Origin: Mycobacterium sp. 852002-51971_SCH5477799-a
Lineage (GTDB): Bacteria; Actinomycetota; Actinomycetes; Mycobacteriales; Mycobacteriaceae
NCBI RefSeq assembly: GCF_001667145.1
Contig: NZ_LZIF01000043.1
Coordinates: forward strand, 1-64,000
Length of the DNA stretch: 64,000 nt
Direction: 5' to 3'
The notes beneath the pieces are model-generated. The model made no database searches, was not told the DNA's origin, and saw only the letters and a program-made list of their open reading frames with translations. Shown here in pieces: positions 9,718-18,646 of this stretch (position 1 is its first letter; each line of letters begins with the position of its first letter). Position numbers and translations under genes: made by a program.

Positions 9718-10287
9718 CACGGCCCGTGCCGATACCGCCACGTCCCTTTCCAGCCAAGACGGCATCGGATCATCGTGGGCGTGGCGCCGCACCACCGCAT
9801 AGGGCAGGTCGGCGATTGCCCGCGCGACTGCGTCGATCGATCGCGCCTTGGCGTTCCCATACAGCTGCCGGGCCAGCTCCGCGACGCGCTGGGTCAGCGG
9901 GGCGTTCATCGCGGCGAGCGTCTGCTGGAACGCCGTGTCCGGCTCGTCGTCGAGCAGGTCACCGGGCCGGATCGTCAACAACAGCCGGGCATCCTCGGGA
10001 AGGGCGCGTGCGAAGCCGACGGCGGACACGGCCATCGCCACTGCGGCGTCCGTCGGGGTGTCGCCGTCGGCGGCCAGCGCCCTGGTCTGAAAGCGTTCCA
10101 GCGCGCGCAGCCACGCCGCGGTCAGGATGCCGTCCCGGTTGCCAAATCGGTGATACAGCGTGCCCGCGGGCGCGCCACTGGCTTTCGCGATTGCGGCCAC
10201 ACTGGCCGCGCGCGGACCGCCGTCGAGCACCAGCGCTCGGGCGGCGTCGAGGATCACATCGGTTTCATGCTTCCGCGGAGGTGCCAC
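9691..10287 (-). CDS. TetR-family transcriptional regulator
   Basis: 198 residues, GTG start. The N-terminal helix-turn-helix is clear (TDVILDAARALV, then VAAIAKASGAPAGTLYHRFG, about 9-50), and the C-terminal ligand domain is variable. It is divergent from the DUF2867-like gene with only 21 bases between start codons. A palindrome there probably serves as the operator for both genes. The 3' end overlaps the AAA+ ATPase gene on the other strand. The ligand is unknown. Confidence 0.88.
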   Translation of the reverse strand: MAPPRKHETDVILDAARALVLDGGPRAASVAAIAKASGAPAGTLYHRFGNRDGILTAAWLRALERFQTRALAADGDTPTDAAVAMAVSAVGFARALPEDARLLLTIRPGDLLDDEPDTAFQQTLAAMNAPLTQRVAELARQLYGNAKARSIDAVARAIADLPYAVVRRHAHDDPMPSWLERDVAVSARAVLQSFGERP

Positions 10288-10296
10288 AATCTAGTA

Positions 10297-10316
10297 CATT
10301 CCTTCTATATGGAACG
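10297..10316. promoter_or_regulatory. putative TetR operator palindrome
   Basis: CATTCC, eight spacer bases, then GGAACG form an imperfect inverted repeat (5 of 6 pairs). It lies between the divergent TetR and DUF2867-like genes and runs over the ATG at 10309. A repressor bound here would block both genes. The call is from symmetry and position only. Confidence 0.45.
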
Positions 10317-11139
10317 ATTACCCTATATCGATGAGCATGCCATAACCATCGGCGCCGGCCGTGAAGACACGTGGGCGGCCCTGCTGCGGGTGATGTGTCG
10401 CGATCCGCACGATCCGTCGAGCGTGCCGTTCGGCTTCACCCTGGACGAAGCCCGACCGCCGGCGCGTTTCGCGCTCAAGGGCCGCCACTGGTTCGCGGTC
10501 TACCGATGGGTGTTCGAGCTGGACGCACTCGAGGGCCCCGCGCGCACCCGGCTGCGGGCGGCCACCTGGGCGGACTTCCCCGGTATCCATGGCAAGGCGT
10601 ACCGGGCGCTGGTGATCGGCTCGGGCGGGCACCGCATCGTTGTGCGGCGGACCCTGAAACGCGTTGCGGCAGCGGTGCTCGACGAGCGGGCGCAGACCGG
10701 TGAGGCCGCGGCCGATTACGTGGACGTCTTCGAGGTGCCCATCGCCGCCGGCGACGCGCGCACCGCCGAGCAAGCCTTTCGCGACGGGCTCGGCGACAAG
10801 CCGGGCGCGGGCGGGAAGCTCGTGTTGTGGATCCACCGCAACGTGCTGAGGTTGCGGCTGGGTCCGCCGCGCTCGGCCGGTCACCTCATCGGCTGGCCGA
10901 TCGTTCGTTCGGACCCCGACGAGCTGGTGTTGGCGACCCGCGGGCCGCTGATGCGCGGCGAGCTGACGCTGCGCCGCCAGGACGGTCAGCGGGCGGTGCT
11001 CACCACCCGGCTGCACTATCGCCGCCGGGTCGCCGCCCGGGCGGTCTGGGCGTTGATCGGTCCGCTGCATCGGGCGGTGGCGCCACGGCTGATGCGGCGC
11101 AGCGCGAGCCGGGGCCGCGCCATGGCGGCGATAAGTTAG
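10309..11139 (+). CDS. DUF2867/SRPBCC-like protein
   Basis: 276 residues. Two SRPBCC/DUF2867-like halves are visible: about 1-140 (DTWAALLRVM, then TWADFPGIHGKAYRALVIG) and about 145-276 (AFRDGLGDKP, LRLRLGPPRSAGHLIGWPI, TTRLHYRRRVAARAVWALIGPLH). SRPBCC folds enclose a hydrophobic pocket and often bind lipids or polyketides; no catalytic residues can be named. The gene has almost no leader outside the palindrome, so the mRNA may be leaderless. Regulation by the adjacent TetR protein is likely. A longer frame upstream runs antisense to the TetR gene and is discarded. Confidence 0.75.
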   Translation: MERLPYIDEHAITIGAGREDTWAALLRVMCRDPHDPSSVPFGFTLDEARPPARFALKGRHWFAVYRWVFELDALEGPARTRLRAATWADFPGIHGKAYRALVIGSGGHRIVVRRTLKRVAAAVLDERAQTGEAAADYVDVFEVPIAAGDARTAEQAFRDGLGDKPGAGGKLVLWIHRNVLRLRLGPPRSAGHLIGWPIVRSDPDELVLATRGPLMRGELTLRRQDGQRAVLTTRLHYRRRVAARAVWALIGPLHRAVAPRLMRRSASRGRAMAAIS

Positions 11140-11213
11140 TCGGCATGACCAAACGAGCGACCGCTGAGCACCGCCACGCCCGAATCGATTTCGACCGTCA
11201 GGTCGGTGCTCAT
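11136..11213 (-). pseudogene. 25-codon ORF, possible enoyl-CoA hydratase remnant
   Basis: An ATG at 11213 overlaps the stop of the upstream oxidoreductase (ATGA). It opens a 25-residue frame whose first 17 residues, MSTDLTVEIDSGVAVLS, look like the opening beta strands of an enoyl-CoA hydratase. The frame then runs out at a TAA that overlaps the DUF2867-like stop. The reading as a decayed or deleted echA-type gene is inference; it may be a meaningless ORF. Confidence 0.25.
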
Positions 11214-12232
11214 GGCAGGGCCGGCACGCGGTGCAGGGCGCCGATCATGCCGGCGACGTCGGCGGGGCGGGGGGTGTAGCCGGGGAAGTAGCAGCACACC
11301 TCGTCGACGTGCTCACCGAACCGCGCGGCGATCTGCCGCGCGCATTCCTCGGGCGTGCCGACAACCCCGATACGGGCCACCATCTCGTCGGTGATCAGCC
11401 GACGCATCTCGGCGAAGCGGCCCTGCTTGGACAGCGCGTTGAGTTCGGGCTGGACGCCGGCCCAGCCCTCCACTTCCAGCACGGGCAGATAGGCCGGTGT
11501 CGAGCCGTAGAACGCGATCAGGGAAGCCACCCCGTCGATCGCGGTCGCCAGGTCGGCCTCGTCGCGGCCGACGGCCACCATGGCCTGTGCGACGATCTGG
11601 AACTCATCGAACGTCCGCCCCGAGCGGCGCAGCCCCTCGCCAATCGCGGGCACGGTGCGCTCGGCGAAGTGGTTGGCACTGTTGAACGGCATCACCAAAA
11701 GGCCGTCGGCGACCTCGGCGGCGGTGCGCGTCATCACCGGGCCCAACGCACCCAGCAGCACCGGCGGCGGTCCGAACGGGTTGGGACCGGGATTGAAGCT
11801 GGGCGCCATGATGGTGTGCGTGTAGAACTCGCCGCGAAAATCCAAGCGCGCCTGACCTTCCCAGGCAGCGAAGATCGCCTTGATCGCGGCGATGGCCTCG
11901 GCCATCCGCGGCGCCGGCCTGCCCCAGCTACTGCCATAACGCTTTTCGATGTGCACCTTGATCTGCGACCCGAGGCCGAGGCGGAACCGGCCGCCGCTGT
12001 AAAGCTGCAGGTCATAGGCGGAGTGCGCCATGTGCAACGGACTGCGCGGCGGGGCGATCGCCACGTTGGTCATCACGTCCAGGCCCGTCGTTCCGGCGGC
12101 GATCAGCAGCGGAAAGAAGACGTCGTGCTGGCCCTCGAAGGTGAACAATCCGTCCGCGCCGGTCGCGGCGATGTCGGCCGCACTCACCGCCGCCTGCGCG
12201 GGCGAACCGCTGACCTGAAGCTGTACCTTCAT
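11210..12232 (-). CDS. LLM-class F420-dependent oxidoreductase (TIGR03617-like)
   Basis: 340 residues with the luciferase-like TIM barrel. Visible features are VQLQVSG at the start, TFEGQHDVFFPL (the position that holds the F420-contacting Asp/Glu-His in relatives), RSPLHMAHSAYDLQLYSGGRFRLGLGSQI, and a C-terminal GTPEECARQI. It matches the mycobacterial F420 oxidoreductase subfamily with ALGPVMTRTAAEVADGLLV. The substrate is unknown. A GAAGGA ribosome site precedes the ATG. It is last in the leftward operon, 18 bases after the LON-domain gene. Confidence 0.85.
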   Translation of the reverse strand: MKVQLQVSGSPAQAAVSAADIAATGADGLFTFEGQHDVFFPLLIAAGTTGLDVMTNVAIAPPRSPLHMAHSAYDLQLYSGGRFRLGLGSQIKVHIEKRYGSSWGRPAPRMAEAIAAIKAIFAAWEGQARLDFRGEFYTHTIMAPSFNPGPNPFGPPPVLLGALGPVMTRTAAEVADGLLVMPFNSANHFAERTVPAIGEGLRRSGRTFDEFQIVAQAMVAVGRDEADLATAIDGVASLIAFYGSTPAYLPVLEVEGWAGVQPELNALSKQGRFAEMRRLITDEMVARIGVVGTPEECARQIAARFGEHVDEVCCYFPGYTPRPADVAGMIGALHRVPALP

Positions 12233-12250
12233 GCACCCGTCCTTCGCAGG

Positions 12251-12889
12251 TCATTCGGAAAGCTGAAACTCCACCACCTCGGCGACCGCGTCCACGGCTT
12301 CGCGCAGCGCGACGAGCCGGCCGGCGGCCCCCGGCGCCGACAGCACCGAGTACCGGTCGGCGGTCCCGATGGGAATGCGAGACGCCAACGCGAACAAGCG
12401 CTTCCCCGCCGGGCCGGTCCGGTCCTCCCCCAGGATCACCTCGCGGCCCGGAAGCTTGATGTCGCGCGCCTGCGCGATCCGTTCGAACAGGGCCATGGCA
12501 CGGTCTTCGACTTCGAGCAGTTGCGCGTCCGACACCGCGTCGCCGGGCTCGTCGGGCCACAGCGCGACCGTCGCCCGCGGATACGGCTCGTCGGGCAGCC
12601 ATTCGGACACCCGAATGCGTTCTGCGGTACGACAATTCAGAGTGTACCGCCCCGCGCCGTGGTCGACGCAGTCGGCAATCCGGGACAATACGCCGACGTC
12701 GCAACGCGCATCACCGCCACCGACCTCGCGCCCGCGCGAGATCAGCACCACCCCGAACGGATCGCCGGTATCCATGCAGTGGCGCACCAGCGCGCCGTAG
12801 CGTGGCTCGAAAATCCGCAACGGCAGGTCCTGGTCGGGCAGCAGCACAGACTCCAGCGGAAACATCGCCAGCTCAACGGTTTCCGTCAT
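12251..12889 (-). CDS. LON substrate-binding-domain protein (Rv0434-like)
   Basis: 212 residues. The whole protein is the Lon N-terminal (LAN/PUA-like) domain: ELAMFPLESVLLPDQDLPLRIFEPRY at the start, then GVVLISRGREVGGGD and a C-terminal helical part. There is no AAA+ or protease domain, so this is not Lon protease. Stand-alone LON domains are thought to bind peptides or proteins. The ATG at 12889 shares one base with the stop of the upstream ligase gene (TGATG), so a longer frame further upstream is not needed. Counterpart of M. tuberculosis Rv0434. Confidence 0.9.
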   Translation of the reverse strand: MTETVELAMFPLESVLLPDQDLPLRIFEPRYGALVRHCMDTGDPFGVVLISRGREVGGGDARCDVGVLSRIADCVDHGAGRYTLNCRTAERIRVSEWLPDEPYPRATVALWPDEPGDAVSDAQLLEVEDRAMALFERIAQARDIKLPGREVILGEDRTGPAGKRLFALASRIPIGTADRYSVLSAPGAAGRLVALREAVDAVAEVVEFQLSE

Positions 12890-14019
12890 CAGATATCCAG
12901 TTCGGCCACGAGCGCGTCGACGACCGCACGCAGGTCGCCGTCGTGTTCTTCGGCCACCCTGCGCTGCCGCTGGTAGGACGCGCCCTGCCGCGGGATGTCG
13001 GCCACCGCGGCCAGCTCGTCGACGCAATTTAACTTCTTGGCGACCGGCTCCAGCCGGTTCAGCACCTCGTCGAGATCCTCGGTGACCAACCGCTCGTTGC
13101 TGTCCGCATCGAGGATGATCACCGCGTCCAGGCCGTAGCGGGCGGCGCGCCACTTGTTCTCCTGGTTATGCCAGGGCGGCATGCTCGGCAACGACTCGTC
13201 GGCTTCCAGCCTGCGGTCCAAATCGACCACCAGGCAGTGCGTCAGCGCGACCAGCGCCCCCAGCTCACGCAGGTTGGACACGCCGTCGCAGATCCGCATT
13301 TCGAGCGTGCCCAAGTGCGGGGAAGGCCTGATGTCCCAACGGACTTCGTCGACATGGTCGATGATGCCGGTCTTCTTCTGGTCGTAGACGAAACGTTCGA
13401 ACTCCGCCCATCTTTGGAATTGGAACGGCAGTCCGGCGGTGGGCAGCTGCTGAAACATCATCGCGCGGTTGCTGGCGTATCCGGTGTCCACGCCCGTCCA
13501 CCACGGTGACGACGCCGACAGCGCCAGCAGGTGCGGATAATAGTTGAGTAGCGACGTCATGATCGGCATCACCTTGTTCGGCGAGGAGATGCCGACGTGC
13601 ACGTGGACACCCCAGATCAGCATCTGCCGTCCCCACCATTGGGTGCGCTTGATCAGTTCGGCATAGCGCGGGGCGTCGGTGAACTTTTGAGAACTCCACT
13701 GCGCGAACGGGTGTGCGCCGGCGCAGAACAGCTCCATGCCGCGATCCCGGACGACGCGGCGCGCCGGCCCGAGGGTCTGCCGCAGATCCTCCATGGCCTC
13801 GCCCGCGCTGCGACAGATGCCGGTGACCACCTCGACGGTGTTGCGTAGCAATTCCTTATGCACGCGCGGGTTTTCGCCGATCTCGGCGATCACCGCGGTG
13901 GCTTCGTTGCTCAGGTCGCGGGTGTGCGCGTCGACGAGCGCGAACTCCCACTCGACGCCCAGGGTCGGCCGTGGTGAACGGGCAAAATCGATGCGCGAGT
14001 TGGCCCTGTTAGCCGGCAC
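12889..14019 (-). CDS. GCS2-type carboxylate-amine ligase (YbdK-like, Rv0433)
   Basis: 376 residues from a GTG at 14019, the length I recall for Rv0433. An in-frame GTG at 14055 would overlap sodC by 47 bases. The protein belongs to the YbdK/glutamate-cysteine ligase type 2 family (ATP-grasp-like, ATP-dependent amide formation). Landmarks are [63 protein letters not shown] and [10 protein letters not shown]. The physiological product is not established. The start overlaps the sodC stop by 11 bases, and the LON gene overlaps the 3' end by one base. Confidence 0.88.
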   Translation of the reverse strand: MPANRANSRIDFARSPRPTLGVEWEFALVDAHTRDLSNEATAVIAEIGENPRVHKELLRNTVEVVTGICRSAGEAMEDLRQTLGPARRVVRDRGMELFCAGAHPFAQWSSQKFTDAPRYAELIKRTQWWGRQMLIWGVHVHVGISSPNKVMPIMTSLLNYYPHLLALSASSPWWTGVDTGYASNRAMMFQQLPTAGLPFQFQRWAEFERFVYDQKKTGIIDHVDEVRWDIRPSPHLGTLEMRICDGVSNLRELGALVALTHCLVVDLDRRLEADESLPSMPPWHNQENKWRAARYGLDAVIILDADSNERLVTEDLDEVLNRLEPVAKKLNCVDELAAVADIPRQGASYQRQRRVAEEHDGDLRAVVDALVAELDI

Positions 14020-14686
14020 CGATGACACCGCACGCCACCCGCTTGCCGGGGTCACCGGTACTCGTCGTCATGTCGTTGGGGCCCGGCGTGCCACTGGTCT
14101 GGTTGCTGCCCCCCGCATTGACGGAGTTGGCCGCACCGGCGTGAATGATGATCGAGGTCTTCTGCCCGGTGAGCAGATCCTCCATGGCGAAAGCGTCCGT
14201 GGTGGTCATCATCGTGCCGGAGCCGTCCTTGCGCGCCTGCAAGGGGGGCAGGGCTCCACTGGCGGGCTCGCCGGTGTGCCCGGGCGCCTGGAAGTGGTCG
14301 CCGGCGGACAGGAAGTCCCCCGGCGCGCCGCCATTCGGGGACGCCGAGTTGGGCTCGCACTTGCCGACCTGATGGATGTGCACATCGTGGAAGCCGGGCG
14401 TAAGCACACCGTTGGCGGTCGTCTCGATGGTGATAGTGGCGTAGCCGTTGTTGAATTCGAACTTCGCGGTGGCAACCTGAGTGCCGTCCGGCGCCTTCAG
14501 GTGTGTGATCATGCCCGGGGCCGTCTCGGCTCCCGGCTCCGAGGCTTTCTCTCCCGCCGGCGACGGCGACCCGGTCCAAACCGCGGGGGTGGTGCCCGGA
14601 GCTGACGACGCGTGCTCGGGCGACGAGCAGGCGCCCAACAGCACGACGCAACCGGCCAGAACCAACGGGGGCAGCAGCTTAGGCAT
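14009..14686 (-). CDS. sodC: superoxide dismutase [Cu-(Zn)] lipoprotein
   Basis: 225 residues. A lipoprotein signal ends in the lipobox LGAC (C20), so the enzyme is anchored outside the membrane, where it removes superoxide. Copper ligands are visible in [11 protein letters not shown], in GDHFQAPG and in IIIHAGA. The disulfide Cys pair is C in VGKC and VACGVIGAG. The zinc loop, which in typical enzymes reads H-P-x-H-x-G-D, here is [13 protein letters not shown], as in the zinc-free M. tuberculosis SodC. The gene sits 21 bases after virR in the same operon. Confidence 0.93.
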   Translation of the reverse strand: MPKLLPPLVLAGCVVLLGACSSPEHASSAPGTTPAVWTGSPSPAGEKASEPGAETAPGMITHLKAPDGTQVATAKFEFNNGYATITIETTANGVLTPGFHDVHIHQVGKCEPNSASPNGGAPGDFLSAGDHFQAPGHTGEPASGALPPLQARKDGSGTMMTTTDAFAMEDLLTGQKTSIIIHAGAANSVNAGGSNQTSGTPGPNDMTTSTGDPGKRVACGVIGAG

Positions 14687-14707
14687 AGCCAGCAGCCTAT
14701 CGCCTAC

Positions 14708-15184
14708 CTAGCCCGCGACGAGGACGATGACACCCGGTGGCTCGCCGCTGAGCGCGGGAATTCGCGGTTCGACGGGTGCGCCCAGGCTCTTGCCCACCGC
14801 ATCGGCCGTGGCGTGCTCGTCGCCGGCGTCGGTGTAGTAGACCGTGGTGGCCGAGACGTCGGGCACGGTCATGTTGTCGACCTTGGTCACTTTGAATCCG
14901 GCGGACATCAGCTGGTCCTTGGTATGCGCGGCGACACCCTCTTTCGAGGAGATGTTGTAGATCTGCACCTCGGCCTGGGTGCTCGCCGGCTTGTTGGTGG
15001 CGGACGTCGTCGCCGAACTGGTGGGGCTGGCGCTGGACACCGCCGACGCCGAATCGTCATCAGAGCTCCCGGAAGACCCCAGCGCCTGCCAACCGAGCAA
15101 CAGGAAAATGACGCCGAGGAACAACAGCACCATCACCATTGCCCGCAGCGGCAGACCGGTGGAGTCGGGAACTCGTTCTTTCAT
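14708..15184 (-). CDS. virR: VirR-like membrane-anchored LytR_C protein (Rv0431)
   Basis: 158 residues. A short cytoplasmic N-terminus is followed by one membrane helix (13-35) and a Ser/Thr/Ala-rich linker (36-68). The periplasmic LytR_C domain (about 70-158) contains VQIYNISSKEGVA and TVYYTDAGDEHATADAVG. The M. tuberculosis homologue Rv0431 (VirR) controls release of extracellular vesicles and cell-wall remodelling. sodC follows after 21 bases and the DUF3263 gene precedes it by 19 bases. Confidence 0.9.
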   Translation of the reverse strand: MKERVPDSTGLPLRAMVMVLLFLGVIFLLLGWQALGSSGSSDDDSASAVSSASPTSSATTSATNKPASTQAEVQIYNISSKEGVAAHTKDQLMSAGFKVTKVDNMTVPDVSATTVYYTDAGDEHATADAVGKSLGAPVEPRIPALSGEPPGVIVLVAG

Positions 15185-15203
15185 CGAGCCCTACTGTAAC
15201 GAG

Positions 15204-15512
15204 TCAGGTCACCTCGAAGCCGAGGCGCCGCGCCGCGCGCGCCTTCTGCCTGCTGGCACGCAGCCGGCGCAGCCGTTTCACCAGCATCGGGTCGGCGGCC
15301 AGGGCCTCGGGACGGTCGACGAGCGCGTTGAGCACTTGGTAGTAACGCGTCGCCGACATCGAGAACAACTCCTTGATGGCGTCTTCCTTCACACCGGCGA
15401 ACTTCCACCACTGGCGCTCGAAGGCCAGGATGTCGTGCTCGCGGCGGGTCAGCCCATCTGCGATCTCAGAGTCGCCCCCCGACCGATTTGCCCGCGCCAT
15501 GGCGCTGTCCAT
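15204..15512 (-). CDS. DUF3263 helix-turn-helix protein (Rv0430-like)
   Basis: 102 residues. The core is LTRREHDILAFERQWWKFAG followed by KEELFSMSATRYYQVLNAL-type sequence, a DUF3263 helix-turn-helix resembling sigma-factor region 4. The C-terminus is very basic (RRLRASRQKARAARRLG). This suggests a small DNA-binding or nucleoid-associated regulator. It is first in the leftward operon with virR and sodC. An ATG at 15500 is an alternative start. It is divergent from def, with 203 bases between, which must hold both promoters. Confidence 0.85.
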   Translation of the reverse strand: MDSAMARANRSGGDSEIADGLTRREHDILAFERQWWKFAGVKEDAIKELFSMSATRYYQVLNALVDRPEALAADPMLVKRLRRLRASRQKARAARRLGFEVT

Positions 15513-15715
15513 ATCGCTTCCCCTGGACCCTTCCGGCGAATTCCGAACTGCTCGAATGACTTGACTTAGCTATGGGCGTGTTTCGGCGAATATTGAAACA
15601 CGCGCCAAACCCTCAAGCCGTCATCCAGACCCGCGAGTCGGCCGATTGATCAAGATTGCCCAGGGTGAAGATCGCGGGCTGGGCGGCCCACGGGCGTGCG
15701 GTAGCTTAGCCGACC

Positions 15716-16309
15716 ATGGCAGTCGTTGCGATCCGCATCGTGGGAGATCCCGTCCTGCATACCCCGACACAACCGGTGCCGGTCGCTGCCGACGGATCGC
15801 TGCCGGCGGATCTGGCCGAGTTGATCGCGAACCTGTACGACACCATGGACGCCGCGCACGGGGTCGGGCTGGCGGCCAACCAGATCGGGGTCGGGTTGCG
15901 GGTTTTCGTCTACGACTGCGCCGACGACCGGGGCCGCACCGAGCGCCGCCGCGGTGTCGTCGTCAACCCGGTCCTGGAAACCTCCGAGATACCGGAGACC
16001 ATGCCCGACCCGGACAACGACGACGAGGGCTGTCTGTCGGTGCCCGGCGAGTCCTTCCCCACCGGCCGCGCCAAGTGGGCCCGGGTCACCGGGCTCGATG
16101 CCGACGGCAAGCCGGTCTCCATCGAAGGCAACGACCTGTTCGCGCGAATGCTGCAGCACGAGACCGGGCACCTGGATGGTTTCCTCTATCTGGATCGCCT
16201 CATCGGCCGCCACGCCCGCAGCGCGAAACGCGCCGTCAAGGCCAACAACTGGGGCGTTCCCGGCCTCTCCTGGATGCCCGGCGAGGGACCGGATCCGTTC
16301 GGTCACTGA
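15716..16309 (+). CDS. def: peptide deformylase
   Basis: 197 residues, the length of actinobacterial deformylases. It removes the formyl group from nascent protein N-termini. All three motifs are present: [10 protein letters not shown] (49-58), EGCLSVPG with metal ligand C106, and QHETGHLDG with H148, E149 and H152. The negatively charged insertion DPDNDDEG before motif II is typical of mycobacterial Def. The stop shares one base with the next gene's start (TGATG). Confidence 0.96.
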   Translation: MAVVAIRIVGDPVLHTPTQPVPVAADGSLPADLAELIANLYDTMDAAHGVGLAANQIGVGLRVFVYDCADDRGRTERRRGVVVNPVLETSEIPETMPDPDNDDEGCLSVPGESFPTGRAKWARVTGLDADGKPVSIEGNDLFARMLQHETGHLDGFLYLDRLIGRHARSAKRAVKANNWGVPGLSWMPGEGPDPFGH

Positions 16310-17211
16310 TGGTCTCGTGGCCCGACCCGGGAACCCGGGTGACGGTTCGCTACCGCCGCCCGGCGGGTTCGGTGCCACCGTTGACCGATGCGGTGGGCCA
16401 CCTGCTGGCGGTTGACCCGATGGTGCGGGTGCGGACGAAGACCGGCGCGGTCGTCGAGTTCGCGCCCTCCGATGCGGTCGCGCTGCGGGTGCTCACCGAC
16501 AGCCCGATCCGCACCTCGCAGATCCGCTCGCTCGAGCATGCCGCCGCCGCGGCGTGGCCGGGTGCGGAGCATCTTTGGCTGGACGGCTGGCTGCTGCGGG
16601 CCGGTCACGGCACCGGTCTGGCGGCGAATTCCGCAGTGCCGCTTGGTCGTTTCGCTCGAATGGACACCGTCCCGGCGATCGTCGACTGGTACGAACACCG
16701 GGGCCTGACGCCACGGCTGGCCGTGCCCGATCAGGTGCTGACGCTGCCGCCCGGCTCGGCGGTCGAACGCACGGAACAGGTTGTGGTGCGCGATCTTTCG
16801 GGCGTCCCGGCCCGCGATGCGGGCGCGCCAATCACCTTGTCACCGCGCCCCGATGACGCGTGGTTGCGGGTATCCGGCGGCCAGATTCCGGTCGAGGTGC
16901 TCACCGCCGTCATCGATGGCGAGCTCGCATTCGGGATGCACCGCGACATCGCGGTCGGGCGTGCCGCCGTGACCGAGGCACCCGATGGCGCGCGCTGGGT
17001 GGGCATCTCGGCCGTACGCTCCGCGACGGACGCCGACGAGCGGTCGGTGGCGGATGTGTGCGAGGCGTTGTTGGCCTGGGGCGCCGAGCGCGGCGCGACG
17101 GGCGGCTACATGCGGGTACCCGACACGGGCGCGACGGCGCTTGCCGCGGCGCTGGGATTCCGGCTGCACCACCGCCGTCGCTACGTCGCGGTGTGCCGGG
17201 CTAGCGTCTAG
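16309..17211 (+). CDS. GNAT-family acetyltransferase (Rv0428c-like)
   Basis: 300 residues. The N-terminal third (1-70) is a small SH3-like barrel (GTRVTVRYR, VGHLLAVDPMVRVRTKTGAVVEF). The middle contains a LWLDGWLLRAGHGTGLAANSAVPLG segment, and the C-terminal GNAT fold ends in WGAERGATGGYMRV then ALAAALGFRLHHRRRY. Acetyl-CoA-dependent transfer is expected; the acceptor is unknown. It is coupled to def by a one-base overlap and followed by xthA two bases after its stop. Confidence 0.88.
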   Translation: MVSWPDPGTRVTVRYRRPAGSVPPLTDAVGHLLAVDPMVRVRTKTGAVVEFAPSDAVALRVLTDSPIRTSQIRSLEHAAAAAWPGAEHLWLDGWLLRAGHGTGLAANSAVPLGRFARMDTVPAIVDWYEHRGLTPRLAVPDQVLTLPPGSAVERTEQVVVRDLSGVPARDAGAPITLSPRPDDAWLRVSGGQIPVEVLTAVIDGELAFGMHRDIAVGRAAVTEAPDGARWVGISAVRSATDADERSVADVCEALLAWGAERGATGGYMRVPDTGATALAAALGFRLHHRRRYVAVCRASV

Positions 17212-17213
17212 TA

Positions 17214-18068
17214 ATGCCCGACGGGACAACTGATGGCGGCGACCCGCCGCTTCGGATGGCCACCTGGAACGTCAACTCGATTCGTTCCCGGCTGCCCCGC
17301 GTCACCGACTGGCTGGCCCGCGCCGACGTCGACGTGCTGGCCATGCAGGAAACCAAATGCTCCGACGGCCAGTTCCCGACTCTGCCGTTTTTCGAACTCG
17401 GCTACGAGGTGGCCCACGTCGGTTTCAACCAGTGGAACGGCGTGGCGATCGCCTCACGCGTCGGCCTCGACGATGTGCAGGTCGGATTCGACGGCCAGCC
17501 CACCTGGAGCAGCAAGCCAGAAGTTGCCGCCACCGCGGAAGCCCGTGCTCTGGCCGCCACGTGCGGTGGCGTCCGGATGTGGAGCCTCTACGTTCCCAAC
17601 GGCCGGTCCCTGGGCGACCCGCACTACACATACAAGCTCGAATGGCTTGCCGCACTGCGTGATTCGGCATCGAATTGGTTGCGCGACGATCCCAGCGCGG
17701 CGATCGCGTTGGCCGGCGACTGGAATATCGCCCCGCAAGACGACGACGTCTGGAGTATGGAGTTCTACACCGGCGCCACGCATGTCTCCCCGCCGGAGCG
17801 CCGCGCGTTCCAAGCCATCGTCGAGGCGCAATTCACCGACGTGGTGCGCCCTTTCACGCCGGGTCCCGGTGTCTACACGTACTGGGACTACACCCAGCTG
17901 CGGTTCCCGAAGCGACAGGGCATGCGCATCGATTTCATCCTGGGCTCACCGGCTTTGGCAGGCCGCGTGATCGACGCGCAGATCGTCCGCGAAGAACGCA
18001 AAGGCAAGGCGGCCAGCGATCACGCACCGGTGCTCATCGATGTGAGGCCTGCCGAGCCAAGCCCATGA
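17214..18068 (+). CDS. xthA: exodeoxyribonuclease III / AP endonuclease
   Basis: 284 residues, EEP nuclease fold. It cleaves DNA at abasic sites and digests 3' ends during base-excision repair. Motifs in order: MATWNVNSIRSR, AMQETKC (metal-binding Glu), SLYVPNG, GDWNIAP (catalytic Asp and Asn), RIDFILGS and SDHAPV (catalytic Asp-His). It is the third gene of the def operon. About 118 bases without a gene follow. Confidence 0.94.
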   Translation: MPDGTTDGGDPPLRMATWNVNSIRSRLPRVTDWLARADVDVLAMQETKCSDGQFPTLPFFELGYEVAHVGFNQWNGVAIASRVGLDDVQVGFDGQPTWSSKPEVAATAEARALAATCGGVRMWSLYVPNGRSLGDPHYTYKLEWLAALRDSASNWLRDDPSAAIALAGDWNIAPQDDDVWSMEFYTGATHVSPPERRAFQAIVEAQFTDVVRPFTPGPGVYTYWDYTQLRFPKRQGMRIDFILGSPALAGRVIDAQIVREERKGKAASDHAPVLIDVRPAEPSP

Positions 18069-18186
18069 CGGTCGGTCCGGAGCGCGCCTCACATCAAGCT
18101 CAGGCAATTCTCATGCGACTTCTCGTTGTCTGCGCGATCACATGGTGGCAGGCTTTGGAAATCAGAGGCAAAGACAGGGAGTCATC

Positions 18187-18633
18187 ATGAGTGTCATCGG
18201 CGGAGCAGTCCGAGGCGTGAGTCAGGCGGTGAACCGCGCGGCGACCGCGACGACCGCGGCCGCCGGTGCCGTGGGTGGCGCGGCGGTCAACGGGGTCATC
18301 GGCGGCGTCACCGGAGCCGCGGAGGGCGTCAAGCGCGGCATGAACAGCGGTAGCCACTCGGCGCCCGCGGCGGCGCTGGCCATCGGCGCGCTGGGCGTCG
18401 CCGGGTTAGTGGAGTGGCCGCTGCTGCTGGCGGTCGGCGGCAGCGCTCTGCTGTTGCAGAAGTTGAGCCGCAAGCAGCAGGGCGAGACGCCCGCGGTCAA
18501 GGCGAACCTCAAGGCGGTGCCCGTGCAGCCGGCGCCGCAGAAATCGGCGCCCGCCAAAACCCCCAGCAAGTCCACGGCCAAGAAAACGGCCGGACGCCGG
18601 GCGGGCACCACGAAGTTGCGCAGCACCAATTAG
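18187..18633 (+). CDS. small membrane-associated protein (Rv0426c-like)
   Basis: 148 residues with a good AGGGAG ribosome site just before the ATG. Residues 10-50 are Gly/Ala rich (GGAAVNGVIGGVTGAAEGV). Residues 58-90 form one or two hydrophobic helices (ALAIGALGVAGLVEWPLLLAVGG), and the tail (95-148) is a Lys/Pro/Ala-rich basic region. In M. tuberculosis the similar Rv0426c lies upstream of the P-type ATPase gene ctpH, which is not here. An in-frame ATG at 18142 would only extend into non-conserved sequence. Confidence 0.75.
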   Translation: MSVIGGAVRGVSQAVNRAATATTAAAGAVGGAAVNGVIGGVTGAAEGVKRGMNSGSHSAPAAALAIGALGVAGLVEWPLLLAVGGSALLLQKLSRKQQGETPAVKANLKAVPVQPAPQKSAPAKTPSKSTAKKTAGRRAGTTKLRSTN

Positions 18634-18646
18634 CGGCCGCTGCCGC

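Noticed and set aside
18069..18186. Possible small gene between xthA and the Rv0426c-like gene
   Set aside because: Only short frames without support; treated as a promoter region.
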